DNA of 16,503 nucleotides from JAJTFW01 sp031411335. GTDB lineage: Bacteria; Bacteroidota; Bacteroidia; AKYH767-A; OLB10. The notes below the pieces were generated by a model that did not search any database, was not told where the DNA came from, and worked only from the letters and a program-made list of their open reading frames with translations. The stretch covers positions 1-16,503 of the forward strand of contig JANOAX010000188.1 of assembly GCA_031411335.1 (NCBI GenBank), given 5' to 3'. The first letter of the stretch is position 1. Each line of letters starts with the position of its first letter. A program made the translations under genes and the position numbers. Below, piece by piece: positions 8,123 through 14,376 of the stretch.

Positions 8123-8444
8123 ATATTGAAGAATTTGATACCACGGATAAAGAACTCGGAAAAAGACTTATTTTAAAAAGTAGTATTAACCATCATTATA
8201 TAAAGCATATAATTTACCCGAGGGCTGGCACGAAACACAATGGCCAGGGTTAATTCAAACATCAGACTTAAGGCAATCTGTATTGATGGTTTAAAATTAG
8301 CATAAGAAAGCATGCGAAACCAGAAAAAGCCATGATTTTACTCAAATTAGTTACCAATATTTAGGGATTTTGTAATGTTTTGCTCAAAATATTCAAAACC
8401 TGAAGTCGCTTTCTGAGGTTAAAAACCCAATTGTAATTAATAAC
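8123..8444. other. 322-bp gap between divergent genes
   Basis: This gap must hold the promoters of the EF-G paralog (-) and the unknown 384-residue gene (+). The only EF-G candidate I can see is a weak TACTTTTT about 40-50 nt upstream of the EF-G start. No convincing TAnnTTTG element was found for the + gene. A 46-codon open frame on the - strand (8173-8313, ATG start, hydrophobic) is present but unsupported. Confidence 0.6.
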
Positions 8445-9599
8445 ATGAAGCAGATACCAGCAATGCCTCCTCACATTCAGGAGAAATTTGAAGAAGAAAT
8501 TAAGGTGGAGATCATCCGCCAACAGACCGAAGAAGAGTTGAAGTCGAACCCTGTTTACCAGGAGTTTTTCAATAATTATAATCAGGCCAGCGTGGAGAGT
8601 TTCATCCGAAACTATGCCCGTCGCAAAGCCTTTTATATGACTCGTGGTCAAGAGTACATCAGCCAAGAGGAACAAGTGGCCTTTCGCCATAAAATGATTG
8701 CAGAGGAAGGCTTATGGGCCATTCAGCAAAAGAAATTGTTCAATCTACAATGTCAGTGGCGAGCGGAGTTGATTAAATTGAAAGGTGTGGAGCATAGCTC
8801 ACAGTTTCATTTGCTCTCGGCAAACATCCAACATTGCCCGTACATCAGTCCGGTGAGTAAGGCGGAGATGGAATTATATGTAAGCTTTCTACGTTCAGGT
8901 CAAGCAGGAACTCATTTAAGTTACGACAACTGGCAGGATTATGAAACTTTCAAAGCCGAATATCAAGCCGATTATATTCCGTCTATCGATGATATGGAAG
9001 ATTCACATATGCCAGCATGGTATCGTTTTTATGATGAGCATATGTCGACCTCCACGTTATTAGATCTTCCAGATGTGCGTGGCGATAAAGAAAACCGTTA
9101 CCGTTCCATCTCTCGTCAGCGTCAGTTAGACAAGATGAAAAAATCGAAAGAAGCGAAGCAAGTCGATTCACGTCCTTATCTTAGCATCTACGACGTAGAA
9201 ACGGTGGAAAATTTTGTTAAGCAATTCGAAGACCGCAAACTCTTGAAATATTGTAAAGCGGTAGAGAGTTTCCAACAGCAATTGGATGAGCATATGGAGT
9301 TGGATGAAGCTTTAGAAACGTTGAGACAATCAAACTGCAATGTCAGCATCAAAGCGAATAAAGATTGGAAGTCGGCGATTATTGAGGCGGCACAGCGATT
9401 CGAATTTTCACAAATTGCTTGTTTGATGTCGGCGGTACATCAGGAGTATGTGATCCGCATCGAGAACAGCATCAATTTCCAACAAAGCTTAATCGATAAA
9501 AAGCGTGAGGAGTACGCCTACCAAATCTGCGAAAACGCAAAGAGACAAATATTAGAAGGAAGAGGAATTTTAGGAGAGCCGGAGAATTTTCGCTTTTAA
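8445..9599 (+). CDS. Unrecognised 384-residue, mostly helical protein
   Basis: I do not recognise this protein. It has no signal peptide, membrane segment or lipobox, so it is probably cytoplasmic. It is rich in charged residues, Gln and aromatics and looks largely alpha-helical: an N-terminal helical part (about 1-105, PPHIQEKFEEEIKVEIIRQQ then SFIRNYARRKAFYMTRGQ), a middle with more Tyr, Trp and acidic residues (about 140-200), a basic linker (about 215-240, RSISRQRQLDKMKKSKEAK) and a C-terminal helical part (245-384). No nucleotide-binding loop or paired metal ligands stand out. The ATG at 8445 gives MKQIPAMPP; a second ATG at codon 7 is possible. The codon pattern is regular, the frame is intact and a clean terminator follows, all arguing for a real gene. 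It is monocistronic and divergent from EF-G. Confidence 0.85.
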   Translation: MKQIPAMPPHIQEKFEEEIKVEIIRQQTEEELKSNPVYQEFFNNYNQASVESFIRNYARRKAFYMTRGQEYISQEEQVAFRHKMIAEEGLWAIQQKKLFNLQCQWRAELIKLKGVEHSSQFHLLSANIQHCPYISPVSKAEMELYVSFLRSGQAGTHLSYDNWQDYETFKAEYQADYIPSIDDMEDSHMPAWYRFYDEHMSTSTLLDLPDVRGDKENRYRSISRQRQLDKMKKSKEAKQVDSRPYLSIYDVETVENFVKQFEDRKLLKYCKAVESFQQQLDEHMELDEALETLRQSNCNVSIKANKDWKSAIIEAAQRFEFSQIACLMSAVHQEYVIRIENSINFQQSLIDKKREEYAYQICENAKRQILEGRGILGEPENFRF

Positions 9600-9626
9600 T
9601 TTCTAGCACATATTGATTAGATTATT

Positions 9627-9657
9627 GGGCGGTAATATATTTATCGCCCATTTTTTA
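9627..9657 (+). terminator. Rho-independent terminator of the unknown gene
   Basis: GGGCG (9627-9631) pairs with CGCCC (9645-9649), extended by a G-T wobble and TAA/TTA to a 9-bp stem, and is followed by six T at 9651-9656. It lies 28 nt after the stop of the 384-residue gene. Confidence 0.88.
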
Positions 9658-9676
9658 TTCATCGCCATTACTATAC

Positions 9677-9753
9677 TTGATGGAACACTGATTTTTTATG
9701 ATTTCGCAGCGACCGTTGCGTTACCGTTGCGATCGCTGCGTTTATATCATAAT
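9677..9753 (+). repeat. Intergenic repeat, copy B
   Basis: This copy opens with the 17-nt TTGATGGAACACTGATT and is then closed by inverted arms TTATGAT (9696-9702) and ATCATAA (9746-9752). Nested inside is a perfect 8-bp stem CGCAGCGA (9705-9712)/TCGCTGCG (9733-9740), whose loop holds two direct ACCGTTGCG copies. It sits between convergent genes and in direct orientation with copy C. Confidence 0.82.
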
Positions 9754-9783
9754 CTCTTTCAAATCGAGAATTTTATCCCTTAA

Positions 9784-10305
9784 TTATTTTTTTTCCTTCA
9801 ACGAATCAACCACAGCCTCTGCCATTGGCTTTGCCGTCACATTCATATCACGTATGCAAGAATATTTTCCATCTACCTTTTTGAAGACACTCATGTAATG
9901 ACCATGCTCTAGTTCTTCACCAGCAGCAGATTTTTTTTGCCATGATCCAATTTCAACGGCTAAATCTCCTTCTACGTATAGATCCACTACTTTATAAACG
10001 TTGACTTCACCGACTGTATCTTTTGCTAAGCCTTCAGCGATCGAGTTGCGAATCGCTTCTCTTCCTGATAAAGGCTCCTTATTGCGACCATAACTAACAG
10101 CATCCACGCTATAATAAGCAGCTACTGCATCTGCATCTTTAGCAGTTTCTGCTGCTGAAAAAGCATCTTCCATTGCTTGAATTTCAGTTTTAACTGCTTC
10201 GACATCAATAGCTGCAGGTGCTGGAGCGGGAGCTGGTCCCGAGCAAGCTGCAAATAATAATACTACCGCCGCAAAGGCCGTGTTGAGAAGTGAGTTCATT
10301 TTCAT
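9784..10305 (-). CDS. Small NTF2-like (DUF4440/SnoaL-type) lipoprotein
   Basis: The 173-residue product opens with a signal peptide (MKMNSLLNTAFAAVVLLFAAC) whose LFAAC lipobox predicts lipidation of Cys21, followed by a Pro/Ala linker. The rest resembles the DUF4440/SnoaL-like NTF2 fold: AMEDAFSAAETAKDADAVAAYYSVDAVSYG, GREAIRNSIAEGL, VEGDLAVEIGSW and GHYMSVFKKVDGKYSCIRDMN. Relatives bind small ligands or are of unknown role, and no catalytic set can be assigned here. The residues after the Cys lack the acidic run that marks surface lipoproteins in this phylum, so a periplasm-facing location is more likely. Start: ATG at 10305, or 10299 two codons in. A TTTG-N18-TATCTTTC promoter lies upstream. 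The gene is flanked on both sides by direct copies of one intergenic repeat. Confidence 0.87.
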   Translation of the reverse strand: MKMNSLLNTAFAAVVLLFAACSGPAPAPAPAAIDVEAVKTEIQAMEDAFSAAETAKDADAVAAYYSVDAVSYGRNKEPLSGREAIRNSIAEGLAKDTVGEVNVYKVVDLYVEGDLAVEIGSWQKKSAAGEELEHGHYMSVFKKVDGKYSCIRDMNVTAKPMAEAVVDSLKEKK

Positions 10306-10339
10306 GATGAATAGGTTTTTAGGTTAGATTAAATTTTAG

Positions 10340-10369
10340 GAAAGATAGAAAAAAGCTGCAAGCTGCAAA
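10340..10369 (-). promoter_or_regulatory. Likely promoter of the lipoprotein gene
   Basis: On the - strand TTTG (10369-10366), an 18-nt spacer and TATCTTTC (10347-10340) match the Bacteroidota promoter with one mismatch in the -7 box. The leader would be about 30 nt. Confidence 0.5.
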
Positions 10370-10400
10370 CTTTAAGTTACTTATCGTATTTAAATAATGT

Positions 10401-10520
10401 TTGATGGAACACTGATTCTTTATGATGATTAAGATTTTTTATGATTACTTTACCAAGCATAATTGCTTTATCATAAGAACACTGATAACACGGATTAAAA
10501 GGATTTTCGCGGATTTTTTC
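10401..10520 (+). repeat. Intergenic repeat, copy C, with GGATT-repeat extension
   Basis: The same 17-nt opening occurs at 10401-10417, then inverted arms TTATGAT (10439-10445) and ATCATAA (10470-10476), with a small AAGCA/TGCTT hairpin inside. The extension from 10477 repeats GAACACTGAT and then has GGATT at 10492, 10501 and 10511. This extension resembles sequences I associate with gaps in other Bacteroidota genomes; that is from memory and unchecked. Confidence 0.75.
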
Positions 10521-10584
10521 TAATTGCGTATTCGCGAATTAGCGTATTCGTATATTCGTATTTCGTACATTCGTATCGATTCGT

Positions 10585-10602
10585 TCCCGATAGCTATCGG
10601 GA
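10585..10602. repeat. Perfect 18-bp palindrome
   Basis: TCCCGATAGCTATCGGGA is its own reverse complement. It lies 20 bp beyond the RNase Z stop. There is no following T-run on the - strand, so a simple terminator is not evident; it may be a dispersed palindrome or a protein-binding site. Confidence 0.7.
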
Positions 10603-10621
10603 TCGTAACCTTCTCGTAATC

Positions 10622-11536
10622 TTAGTCAATTTTAAACACCTCCCCCTCTATCGCCAACTCCGTATTTTCAAAAACGGTTTTTGCTTCTTCAAGGAGTGGT
10701 TCAATGTCTTTGTAACGGGCTGAAAAATGCCCGATGACGAGCTTGCCTGCATTTGCTTCTTTTGCTACAGTTGCTGCTTCTTTTGCTGTGGAATGAAAGG
10801 TGGCTACGGCTCGTTCTTTCATCTCGTGTAGGAACGTGGCTTCGTGGTAAAGTAAGTCGACGTTTTTTATGTCTTCCGCTAACTCGGGATTGTATAAGGT
10901 ATCAGAACAAAAGGCATATGACCGACTGGGTTGTGGATCTTCGGTTAATTCGAGATTGGAAATGACGTTGCCTTCGGAGTCTACGAAATCATCGCCCGAC
11001 TTAATGCGAGTGTATTGGGTAAATGGGATATTATGCTCTTGAAGTTTATCTACTTTTAAACGACGTGGTCGTGGTTTTTCGCCGAAAACAAATCCAGTGC
11101 AGGGAATGCGGTGATTTAATACGATGGAACGCACATAAATTTCGTCGTCTTCAAAGAGTATTTCAGGAGCGTAATGTCGGATGTGATGAAAGATGAGATT
11201 GTATCTTAAAACCGTTTGCGACGCTCTCAGATGCATTTCAATGATGTCCATCAAATCTTGCTGACCAAATAAATGAAGATCCGTTGAGCGGCCTTGTAAA
11301 TGATAAGTTGATAATAAGCCTATCAACCCCAAATAATGATCGCCGTGTAAATGACTAATGAAAATATGACTGATGCGATGGTAACGGATCTTGTACTTCA
11401 GCATTTGCATCTGCGTACCTTCTCCACAATCGATTAAAAAATGTCGATCACGAAAGACAAGAAGTTGGGAAGTAGGGTGACGATCGTAAATGGGCGTAGC
11501 AGAACTGCTCCCGAGTATGGTGAGTTCAAACCCCAT
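10622..11536 (-). CDS. rnz: Ribonuclease Z (tRNA 3'-end endonuclease)
   Basis: RNase Z is a cytoplasmic metallo-beta-lactamase-fold enzyme that cuts precursor tRNAs just after the discriminator base. The 304-residue length fits the short bacterial form. Visible marks are the N-terminal LTILGSSSATP, LIDCGEGTQMQ, the zinc motif SHLHGDH (His62, His64, Asp66, His67 with neighbours), the YAFCSDTLYNPEL segment supplying another metal ligand, LLYHEATFLHEM and the C-terminal GHFSARY. Between about 155 and 205 is the GFVFGEKPRPRRLKVDKL region typical of the tRNA-binding part. The start ATG lies 2 nt after the stop of the upstream secreted-protein gene (TAAGAATG), so translation is probably coupled and the mRNA shared. 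Confidence 0.95.
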   Translation of the reverse strand: MGFELTILGSSSATPIYDRHPTSQLLVFRDRHFLIDCGEGTQMQMLKYKIRYHRISHIFISHLHGDHYLGLIGLLSTYHLQGRSTDLHLFGQQDLMDIIEMHLRASQTVLRYNLIFHHIRHYAPEILFEDDEIYVRSIVLNHRIPCTGFVFGEKPRPRRLKVDKLQEHNIPFTQYTRIKSGDDFVDSEGNVISNLELTEDPQPSRSYAFCSDTLYNPELAEDIKNVDLLYHEATFLHEMKERAVATFHSTAKEAATVAKEANAGKLVIGHFSARYKDIEPLLEEAKTVFENTELAIEGEVFKID

Positions 11537-11538
11537 TC

Positions 11539-12294
11539 TTACTTTCGCGAAATAACGAGACGTTTAGTTAAAGTTTCACCATTGAAAGTCATGGAATACA
11601 TATAAACACCAGGAGCTAAATCACGGGTGTCAAAACGTAGTTCGTTTTCCCCTTGATCTGGAGTTAATAAACTTCTGTACACTTCTTTTCCGATGAGATT
11701 GAATAAGCGAAAATCTACTTCTCCACGACTAGGAACTACATAACGAATGTCGGTAAACTCAGCACATGGATTGGGTGAGTTTTGGTTCATGAAAAATCCT
11801 AAGCCTGTACTTTCATAGATAGAAGAAACAGCACCGGTGACATCAATGATGTAATAACTTAAAGTATCTACTTGTGTGGTAGGCTGACCAAATACAGTAC
11901 CGATGGAAGTAATGACTGCAGTTAATGTATAGTTTCCCGCAACCGTTGGTGTGCCACTAATGTCGGCGCAACCATTGCTATTCCCTGGGAATAAACAATT
12001 CGAAGGATTACAAGCGTAAGTTAATCCAGGAGGTAAACCTGTTAATGAATTAAGCTCAACAGATACCACGGGAACATTAATCACTACACCCGGTAATATT
12101 TCAACTGGTGTTGTTGCAGGCACAAAAATTTGGAGCACTTGACTGTAGATTACACCCACCGTACCGGCAGATAATCCAGTTGCACTATCAGGAGTAATTC
12201 CTGGTGTTGTATTGCTCGTATTGGGAACGCATTGAGCTTGGATTTGTAAAGCACTCAATACAATAAAGCTGATCAGGAGTAAGGATTTCTTCAT
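11539..12294 (-). CDS. Secreted protein with putative Ig-like domain and T9SS type A sorting domain
   Basis: The 251 residues begin with a classical signal peptide (MKKSLLLISFIVLSALQIQAQ, cleavage probably after QAQ). A Thr/Pro-rich stretch and one domain with LTGLPPGLTYACNPSNC and ISGTPTVAGNYTLTAV follow; the latter is the pattern of putative-Ig (He_PIG) folds. The end is a T9SS type A sorting domain: NSPNPCAEFTDIRYVV, VDFRLFNLIGKEVYRSL, LRFDTRDLAPGVYMYSMTFNG and KRLVISRK. It should leave the cell through T9SS and be surface-attached or released. Four Cys in the middle may pair outside the cell. Role unknown. It lies 32 nt after the STAS gene and 2 nt before rnz, an odd place for a secreted protein within a housekeeping run. 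Confidence 0.88.
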   Translation of the reverse strand: MKKSLLLISFIVLSALQIQAQCVPNTSNTTPGITPDSATGLSAGTVGVIYSQVLQIFVPATTPVEILPGVVINVPVVSVELNSLTGLPPGLTYACNPSNCLFPGNSNGCADISGTPTVAGNYTLTAVITSIGTVFGQPTTQVDTLSYYIIDVTGAVSSIYESTGLGFFMNQNSPNPCAEFTDIRYVVPSRGEVDFRLFNLIGKEVYRSLLTPDQGENELRFDTRDLAPGVYMYSMTFNGETLTKRLVISRK

Positions 12295-12326
12295 AAACTA
12301 TGATTTCAAGCTATAAAGATACTAAA

Positions 12327-12719
12327 TCATTCTTTGATATCCCTTTCTATTTTATCTTCTATTTTTCTTTCTTCTTCAGTTTCATTGATAAAATCGATCG
12401 CATCGTTTGCCGTAAGGGCTAAATTCAATACTTGATCTAGTTGTGAAATCTGAACCAATTTCATAACGGTATCGCTTAATCCCGTAATAACAAATAATCC
12501 GCTCGAGTTACGGCAAAGACGGTTTCCTACCAAAATAGCACTTAAACCCGACGAATCGCAATAAAGTGATTCTTCAAGATCAAGAATAATATTGTTAAAG
12601 CCTTGTGTGTTTAGCAAGAGCAACTCTGACTTCAGCTCGGCTGCTATCAATGTGTTTAGCTTTTGCTCGTGGAGTTTGATGACCACGTATTTTTCGGTTT
12701 TATCTAGGCTAAAGTGCAT
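12327..12719 (-). CDS. STAS-domain protein, anti-sigma factor antagonist-like
   Basis: The 130-residue product is a single STAS domain of the SpoIIAA/RsbV type, which in relatives binds an anti-sigma or other regulatory partner and is switched off when a kinase phosphorylates a serine. The domain runs from FSLDKTEKYVVIKL through NNIILDLEESLYCDSSGLSAIL to VNQVLNLALTANDAIDFI-like sequence at the end. The DSSGLS motif at residues 55-60 keeps the usual phospho-acceptor serine (Ser56). A short acidic/basic tail (EEERKIEDKIERDIKE) follows. The open frame continues upstream to a TTG at 12764, but that lies at the -33 promoter box and the extra 15 residues do not look like STAS sequence, so ATG 12719 is chosen. 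No kinase or partner gene is nearby. Confidence 0.88.
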   Translation of the reverse strand: MHFSLDKTEKYVVIKLHEQKLNTLIAAELKSELLLLNTQGFNNIILDLEESLYCDSSGLSAILVGNRLCRNSSGLFVITGLSDTVMKLVQISQLDQVLNLALTANDAIDFINETEEERKIEDKIERDIKE

Positions 12720-12733
12720 ACATCTATTTTTTT

Positions 12734-12765
12734 CAAATGTAAACCTTGTAAAATGAAGATGCAAG
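12734..12765 (-). promoter_or_regulatory. Promoter of the STAS gene
   Basis: On the - strand TACATTTG (12741-12734) is a full match to TAnnTTTG. CTTG at 12765-12762 lies 20 nt upstream as the -33 box (consensus TTTG). Transcription would start about 5-10 nt before the ATG at 12719, so the leader is very short. Confidence 0.65.
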
Positions 12766-12798
12766 TCTTAATTTAAGCCTTTGTTAACGTTTGATTGT

Positions 12799-13731
12799 TC
12801 AAATCCCTCGCATCTGCGCCAAGAGAAAAAGCACTGCCATTCGAATGGCAACTCCATTTTCGACCTGATTCAAAATGATGCTATGCTCGCTGTCGGCAAT
12901 GTCGCTGGTGATTTCTACGCCTCGATTTATTGGACCTGGATGCATGATTACCAGTTGCTTACCTATTCCATCTAAAATACGCTTATTCAATCCATACAAC
13001 ATGGAATATTCTCTTAAAGAGGGGAAGTAGCGAATATCTTGTCGCTCGAGCTGGATACGCAGCATGTTCGCAACGTCGCACCAAGCCAATGCTTTTTTAA
13101 GATCGTGCTCTACTTTTACGCCTAAAGAGCTCATGTATTTTGGAATTAAAGTAACGGGTCCACAAACCATCACTTCGGCACCTAATTTTTGCAGACAAAG
13201 AATATTACTCAAAGCTACTCGTGAATGAAGTATGTCACCCACAATTACTACTTTCTGCCCTTCTACCCGACCGAGTTTTTCACGTATGGAAAATGCATCA
13301 AGCAATGCCTGTGTGGGATGCTCATGGGTTCCATCTCCCGCATTAATGACATTGGCTTTGATGTGTCGAGCCAAGAACATCGCCGCGCCTGGCTTCGGAT
13401 GACGCATCACCACCATATCCACTTTCATGGCTAAAATATTATTGACCGTGTCGACCAATGTTTCTCCCTTACTTACCGATGATCCTGAAGCAGAGAAGTT
13501 GACCACATCGGCACTTAAACGCTTTTCGGCTAACTCAAAACTAAGTTTTGTACGGGTGGAGTTTTCGAAAAAGATATTGGCAATGGTGATATCGCGTAAA
13601 GAGGGAACTTTCTTGATGGGACGATTAATGACATCTTTAAAATTATCGGCAGTTCTGAAAATAAGTTCAATATCCTCCTTGGTGAGGTCCTTTATTCCTA
13701 GTAGGTGTTGAACGCTTAACTGCTCGATCAT
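12799..13731 (-). CDS. pyrB: Aspartate carbamoyltransferase catalytic chain
   Basis: The enzyme joins carbamoyl phosphate and L-aspartate to carbamoyl-aspartate, the committed step of pyrimidine synthesis in the cytoplasm. The 310 residues carry the carbamoyl-phosphate loop FFENSTRTKLSFE (STRT at 58-61), SSVSKGETLVDT with Lys88, MRHPKPGAA, GDGTHEHPTQALLDAF (136-141 HEHPTQ) and the C-terminal MHPGPINRGVEI. All expected active-site segments are intact and length is normal. It begins 4 nt after the pyrR stop, so the two genes form an operon. No regulatory-chain gene (pyrI) follows, so allosteric control by PyrI is not supported here. Confidence 0.97.
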   Translation of the reverse strand: MIEQLSVQHLLGIKDLTKEDIELIFRTADNFKDVINRPIKKVPSLRDITIANIFFENSTRTKLSFELAEKRLSADVVNFSASGSSVSKGETLVDTVNNILAMKVDMVVMRHPKPGAAMFLARHIKANVINAGDGTHEHPTQALLDAFSIREKLGRVEGQKVVIVGDILHSRVALSNILCLQKLGAEVMVCGPVTLIPKYMSSLGVKVEHDLKKALAWCDVANMLRIQLERQDIRYFPSLREYSMLYGLNKRILDGIGKQLVIMHPGPINRGVEITSDIADSEHSIILNQVENGVAIRMAVLFLLAQMRGI

Positions 13732-13735
13732 GGAA

Positions 13736-14281
13736 TTATTCTTCAGAGATTAACCAGACACCCTCTTCTTCGATTTCGGGATTCAAATTTACTTTTACTT
13801 TTTCGGAAGAGATGGTATCTATGGATTTGCCTATGTAATCAGGTTCAATAGGTAATTGCCGACTAAATTTTCGGTTGATGAGGACCAACAACTCTACGCG
13901 AGCAGGTCTACCAAATGCTAAGAGGGCGTCTAACCCAGCACGTATAGTTCTTCCTGTGAAGAGCACATCATCAATCAACACCACACGTCTATCCTCCACA
14001 ATAAAATTCATTTTGTTAGCGCTGGGAACGATAAGGTCGCGACGGCGAAAATCGTCGCGGAAAAAGCTTACGTCCAGTTCTCCGTATTGAATTTGGGTAT
14101 TGGGTTGGATGTGTTGAATACGCTCAAAGATCAATTTAGAAAGGATAATGCCTCGAGGTTGGAGTCCGATGATAACCGTATCGGCAAAATGATCGTGGTT
14201 TTCAATAAGCTGATAGCAAAGACGATCGATAGTAATAGCCAGTAACTCTTTATTGAAAATGAGTTTGCTATTGGTTGGCAT
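13736..14281 (-). CDS. pyrR: PyrR, pyrimidine regulatory protein / uracil phosphoribosyltransferase family
   Basis: In other bacteria PyrR binds pyr mRNA when UMP is high and reduces pyr expression; many members also make UMP from uracil and PRPP. The 181 residues are the usual family length. The PRPP loop VVLIDDVLFTGRTIRAG spans residues 100-116, with IIGLQPRGIILSKLI and YGELDVSFFRDDFRRR upstream, all standard for PyrR. The frame is open to 14338, but that extra part lies inside the rpsA terminator and reads as Phe-rich noise, so ATG 14281 (MPTNSKLIF) is chosen. It is directly followed by pyrB. Only 44 nt separate the start from the terminator, which leaves no room for a classical PyrR attenuator in front of pyrR. 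Confidence 0.95.
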   Translation of the reverse strand: MPTNSKLIFNKELLAITIDRLCYQLIENHDHFADTVIIGLQPRGIILSKLIFERIQHIQPNTQIQYGELDVSFFRDDFRRRDLIVPSANKMNFIVEDRRVVLIDDVLFTGRTIRAGLDALLAFGRPARVELLVLINRKFSRQLPIEPDYIGKSIDTISSEKVKVNLNPEIEEEGVWLISEE

Positions 14282-14286
14282 GGGCT

Positions 14287-14294
14287 CAAAATTA
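14287..14294 (-). promoter_or_regulatory. Possible -7 promoter box of pyrR-pyrB
   Basis: TAATTTTG on the - strand matches TAnnTTTG and lies 5 nt before the pyrR ATG. The nearest TTTG upstream is only 15 nt away, so the -33 box is uncertain. If real, the mRNA would be leaderless or nearly so. Confidence 0.4.
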
Positions 14295-14325
14295 ATAAAA
14301 AACAAAAAGCAAAAACAGTTAAAAT

Positions 14326-14357
14326 GCAAAAAGGCCACCTTGCGGTAGCCTTTTTGT
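14326..14357 (-). terminator. Rho-independent terminator after rpsA
   Basis: AAAAAGGC (14328-14335) pairs with GCCTTTTT (14348-14355). One mismatch and an inner ACC/GGT follow, with loop TTGC, and outer pairs extend the stem to 14326-14357. On the - strand the stem ends in a T-run. It begins 20 nt after the rpsA stop and separates rpsA from pyrR-pyrB. The A/T flanks would also allow it to work on the + strand. Confidence 0.88.
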
Positions 14358-14376
14358 AATTTATAGAACGAGGATC

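Larger units (their letters stand above)
10306..10621. other. 316-bp gap between the lipoprotein and RNase Z genes
   Basis: From left to right it holds the lipoprotein promoter, a short GCTGCAA direct doublet (10355-10368), repeat copy C with its extension (10401-10520), a run of ATTCG-type short repeats (about 10521-10580, five ATTCG) and an 18-bp perfect palindrome (10585-10602). No coding frame with protein features was seen. Confidence 0.75.

Noticed and set aside
8173..8313. 46-codon hydrophobic open frame on the - strand in the EF-G upstream gap
   Set aside because: No start signal, no recognised family, and it would occupy the EF-G promoter region. A small membrane peptide or a gene remnant cannot be excluded.
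10585..10602. Palindrome as the rnz terminator
   Set aside because: The stem is adequate but no T-run follows on the - strand, so it is listed as a palindrome only.
12720..12764. N-terminal extension of the STAS protein
   Set aside because: It would start at a TTG in the -33 box, upstream of the predicted transcription start, and adds no STAS-like residues.
14282..14338. N-terminal extension of PyrR
   Set aside because: It lies in the rpsA terminator and promoter sequence and would add a Phe-rich stretch absent from the family.
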